Shown here one piece after another: positions 5,586-7,280 of a DNA stretch of 7,280 nucleotides (the stretch's first letter is position 1; every line of letters begins with the position of its first letter). The DNA is taken from the NCBI GenBank assembly GCA_016791465.1, contig JAEUWE010000305.1:1-7280 (forward strand). Direction: 5' to 3'. The stretch is from Pseudobdellovibrionaceae bacterium (GTDB taxonomy: Bacteria > Bdellovibrionota > Bdellovibrionia > Bdellovibrionales > JAMPXM01). The translations under genes were made by a program, and so were the position numbers. The notes beneath the pieces are model-generated. The model ran no database searches and had not been told where the DNA came from. It worked only from the letters and a program-made list of their open reading frames with translations.

Positions 5586-6829
5586 TGACCGCCTCCCAGC
5601 CTGCGAACATGGCCAGCGTTAAAAGTCATAAATCGATCAATCAACGTCGCCTCGCTGCGACCAATAGCGCGCTCATAGGCAACGTGCCTATCACCAGCCG
5701 CCTGAAGCTGGCGCCCATGGAATGTTCCCGCCCACTGAGCATGCGCAACGGCAAGATCCATCAACCGCTCAAAGTCGCCCTCATGTTTTTGTTTATAAGG
5801 AACGACAATAGGCTCAAGCTTCTTATCGCGAAGAACAAATTTAAGTCCGGCGATTCTGACAACTGGAAACAACTCACCGACGTCGTAATCAAGATACTTT
5901 GAGCTTTCCACTTCTAAGACCTCGCGGGCCGGCTGAGCTGAGTATTCAGAAACAGCCGATGGCACGAGTTCTTTAAACTCCTTCAAAACCGGTTTCAAAT
6001 CGGTAGCCTCAAACAACGAGAGCACTCTTAAGCTTTCCTTCGAGCCACCACGGTCGCGAATGTTGGCAATTGAGTCCGAAAGACGACCCCAGCCGATATT
6101 CGCAATCAGAGCCGCCTCGAGCTGCCCCTGCAGTTCAGATAAGGTCACGCCCAGCTTTCTCGCCGCAACCGTAAGCGGAAGCTTCGCTTCACCATCCACT
6201 TCAAGTACGCCGTCGTCTGCAAGCTTGTTCTCAAGTTTTTTGGCAAGCTTTCTATTGAACTTTTTCTCTGACGGGAGCTCATCTTGAAAACGCTCAGTGA
6301 GTTCATATTCATTTTTGAGAAGGCCCGTTCGATAGGCTCGGATAATCCGCTGGATCATCGCGCGCTCTTCAAGCTTCGAAATTGGGCGGCCACGGCGAGC
6401 GATTTCAACTGTGTTCATCGCCAGCCGATTGATGTCCATCATTCCCAGTCCATAGCCGATGTCTTTAATGTCATAGGCCGTGTAACGAACACCGCGACCT
6501 GGAACCAACACCGGCGAAAAGTTGCCAGAATGCAAGTCCCCGATCACAATAACGATCGCCCTCAACTCCGAGGGAAGACCATTGAAAATCGAAGCTTCTT
6601 GGGCTTTTACTTCTGCCCAATAGAATGGAGCATTGTCGCGAATCTTCTGCGAAACCGAACGGCTGGCTTCGTACTGACGAATGAGAGAGCTCGGCGCCGA
6701 CGCCATCGTATGCGTGGCTCTAAACAGATCCTCGCAGCTGCGCTGACTCGCCACTGCCGGCGCTGCCGCAGCAGACAAAATCAACGCCATTCCAAACAGC
6801 AAACTCAAATCGCGTTTTACGTTCCGCAC
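5582..6829 (-). CDS. Exported DUF2252-like protein (aminoglycoside-phosphotransferase kinase fold)
   Basis: This encodes 415 residues from a GTG at 6829, with GAGG (6837-6840) seven bases upstream; no in-frame ATG is better placed. Residues 1-27 form a Sec signal peptide (LLFGMALILSAAAAPAVA), followed by SQRSCEDLF without a lipobox. DUF2252 motifs follow in family order: VIGDLHSGNF (95-104, the 'GDxHxxNFG' loop), YDIKDIGYG (119-127, the 'DFDE' metal-binding site), MMDINRLAMN (130-139, the 'WDlkRLaxS' helix), DRGGSKESLRV (259-269), FVLRDKK (331-337) and LAVAHAQWAG (359-368, the 'LAxAHA' helix). Asp98, His100, Asn103 and Asp120/123 are the likely active-site residues. Differences from typical members are Ser101 in the loop and the shortened DIKD. 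DUF2252 proteins adopt a phosphotransferase-type fold but their reactions are largely unknown. This is the first gene of a coupled three-gene operon. Confidence 0.8.
   Translation of the reverse strand: MRNVKRDLSLLFGMALILSAAAAPAVASQRSCEDLFRATHTMASAPSSLIRQYEASRSVSQKIRDNAPFYWAEVKAQEASIFNGLPSELRAIVIVIGDLHSGNFSPVLVPGRGVRYTAYDIKDIGYGLGMMDINRLAMNTVEIARRGRPISKLEERAMIQRIIRAYRTGLLKNEYELTERFQDELPSEKKFNRKLAKKLENKLADDGVLEVDGEAKLPLTVAARKLGVTLSELQGQLEAALIANIGWGRLSDSIANIRDRGGSKESLRVLSLFEATDLKPVLKEFKELVPSAVSEYSAQPAREVLEVESSKYLDYDVGELFPVVRIAGLKFVLRDKKLEPIVVPYKQKHEGDFERLMDLAVAHAQWAGTFHGRQLQAAGDRHVAYERAIGRSEATLIDRFMTFNAGHVRRLGGGQ
5592..5597 (-). promoter_or_regulatory. Strong internal ribosome binding site at the first operon junction
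   Basis: GGGAGG on the minus strand, inside the last codons of the DUF2252-like gene, lies six bases before the GTG at 5585. Together with the GTGA stop/start overlap it indicates translational coupling of the first two operon genes and confirms the GTG start. Confidence 0.7.
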
Positions 6830-6908
6830 TGCTCAACCTCATCTGGATCAGTTGAAGGTATTCGCGGAATTGGAGGCAATTTGCCGGCCACCGTCCTGGC
6901 CGCTATTG

Positions 6909-6917
6909 CTTATACCA
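6909..6917 (-). promoter_or_regulatory. Candidate extended -10 promoter for the exported-kinase operon
   Basis: The minus strand reads TGGTATAAG, matching the extended -10 consensus TGnTATAAT at all but the last base. No -35 is seen at 16-18 bp; TTGAAA lies 21 bp upstream, too far for a normal pair, but extended -10 promoters can do without one. Initiation about seven bases downstream would leave a leader of roughly 70 bases before the GTG at 6829. Confidence 0.4.
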
Positions 6918-6946
6918 GCCTCGACCATGTGACCTTTTCAAGCCCT

Positions 6947-6983
6947 AGTGACGGAAACTGTCACTCTTCTCCCCTCGGAGAAG
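6947..6983. repeat. Two abutting hairpins upstream of the operon promoter
   Basis: First, AGTGACGG (6947-6954), loop AAA, CTGTCACT (6958-6965): an 8-bp stem with one G-T pair. Immediately after it, CTTCTCC (6966-6972), loop CCTC, GGAGAAG (6977-6983): a perfect 7-bp stem. No T-run follows either hairpin on either strand, so they are not textbook terminators. They lie between the murD terminator candidate and the operon promoter candidate and could be an operator, a transcript-end structure or a processing site. Confidence 0.6.
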
Positions 6984-6985
6984 GC

Positions 6986-7015
6986 AAAATAAAGGGCACC
7001 GCAAGGGCACCCTTT
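6986..7015 (-). terminator. Candidate intrinsic terminator for murD
   Basis: On the minus strand, AAAGGGTGCC, a five-base loop, then GGTGCCCTTT form a 10-bp stem with two central G-U pairs, followed by ATTTT. The wobble pairs exist only in the minus-strand transcript; on the plus strand they become C-A mismatches, so the structure favours minus-strand reading. It starts 23 bases after the murD stop. The T-run is short, so efficiency is uncertain. On the plus strand the same bases hold a direct repeat of AAGGGCACC (6992-7000, 7004-7012). Confidence 0.5.
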
Positions 7016-7038
7016 TCGACTCGCTTTGATCAAAAAAA

Positions 7039-7280
7039 CTAGCGGAACTTGCTGACGATCTCTTTGAAGTAGTTCCCGCGCTCCTCATAGCTATCGAACA
7101 TATCAAAGCTCGAGGCTCCAGGAGAAAGCAGAACACAGTCATTGATCCGCGATTTCTGGTAGGCGATCAAAACGGCCTCTTCAAATGTGCCGATCAAGAA
7201 GGTCTCCGACCAGTCACCGAGATCACGGTTCATTCGCTCTTTCGCTTCGCCAACCAGGATCAGCGTCTTCACTTTGCGCT
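7039..7280 (-). CDS. murD: UDP-N-acetylmuramoylalanine--D-glutamate ligase (MurD), C-terminal end only
   Basis: The frame is open from the right edge to TAG at 7039-7041, giving the last 79 codons. The GTG at 7272 is an internal Val (context RKVKTLILVGEA), not a start, because the frame continues upstream through Lys and Arg. The Mur ligase C-terminal domain is recognisable: LILVGEAKERM, then CVLLSPGASSFDMFDSYEER, closely matching E. coli MurD 'LLSPACASLDQFKNFEQRG'. The Ser corresponding to E. coli Ser415 (UDP-MurNAc-L-Ala/D-Glu contact) is present; the position of Phe422 is Tyr. MurD adds D-glutamate to UDP-MurNAc-L-Ala in the cytoplasm using ATP. The expected neighbours of a division/cell-wall cluster (ftsW, murG) do not follow it; instead there is a terminator-like hairpin and an unrelated operon. 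Confidence 0.93.
   Translation of the reverse strand, partial: RKVKTLILVGEAKERMNRDLGDWSETFLIGTFEEAVLIAYQKSRINDCVLLSPGASSFDMFDSYEERGNYFKEIVSKFR

Noticed and set aside
4464..6829. Lipoprotein signal peptides on the two CEDLF proteins
   Set aside because: The residues before Cys are AQV and QRS, not a lipobox, and each has a good signal peptidase I site just upstream.
6947..6983. Intrinsic terminator formed by the first two hairpins
   Set aside because: Neither stem is followed by a T-run on either strand.
6284..7042. 252-codon plus-strand open frame
   Set aside because: It is antisense to the DUF2252-like motifs and signal peptide and crosses the hairpin region. Its composition is Arg/His/Ser-rich, no domain is visible, and no good ribosome site precedes it.
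7039..7272. Independent 77-residue protein starting at the GTG at 7272
   Set aside because: The frame continues upstream to the window edge and matches the MurD C-terminal domain, so the GTG is an internal Val.

Overview
The window reads as a chromosomal segment of a Gram-negative bacterium of roughly balanced base composition. Four of the seven genes carry Sec signal peptides, non-ATG starts are common, and several genes match no family I can name. This mix, plus a cell-wall gene beside unknown exported proteins, would fit a Bdellovibrionota-like (predatory 'delta') lineage. That placement is inference: there is no rRNA or other marker here.

Layout, left to right. Positions 1-360 (minus) hold the first 120 codons of an exported protein that runs off the left edge. 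After its signal peptide and a basic stretch it enters a hexapeptide array (IAGAAP) encoded by an 18-bp minisatellite with six identical copies. Positions 528-1979 (minus) encode a helical protein with two likely C-terminal winged-helix domains, probably a regulator. It is divergent from 2118-2915 (plus), a stand-alone 2-oxoacid dehydrogenase E2-type acyltransferase domain whose catalytic His and Asp are replaced, so probably a pseudoenzyme. That gene meets the next one tail to tail with 7 bases between stop codons.

Positions 6829 down to 2923 (minus) are a tight three-gene operon. The first gene encodes an exported DUF2252-like (aminoglycoside-phosphotransferase fold) protein. The second encodes an exported protein of unknown family with an internal hydrophobic segment. 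The third encodes an exported protein with the catalytic-loop and metal-binding signatures of FAM20/PI3K/HipA-type atypical kinases. The junctions are a 4-base stop/start overlap and an 11-base gap, each with a good Shine-Dalgarno. Two different kinase-like folds exported from one operon is the most unusual thing here and the best candidate for an undescribed system.

The right edge (7039-7280, minus) is the C-terminal end of MurD, peptidoglycan synthesis. Between murD and the operon lie three consecutive hairpins, one of them a plausible murD terminator, and an extended -10 promoter candidate for the operon. No tRNA, rRNA, CRISPR array, insertion sequence or attachment site was seen.
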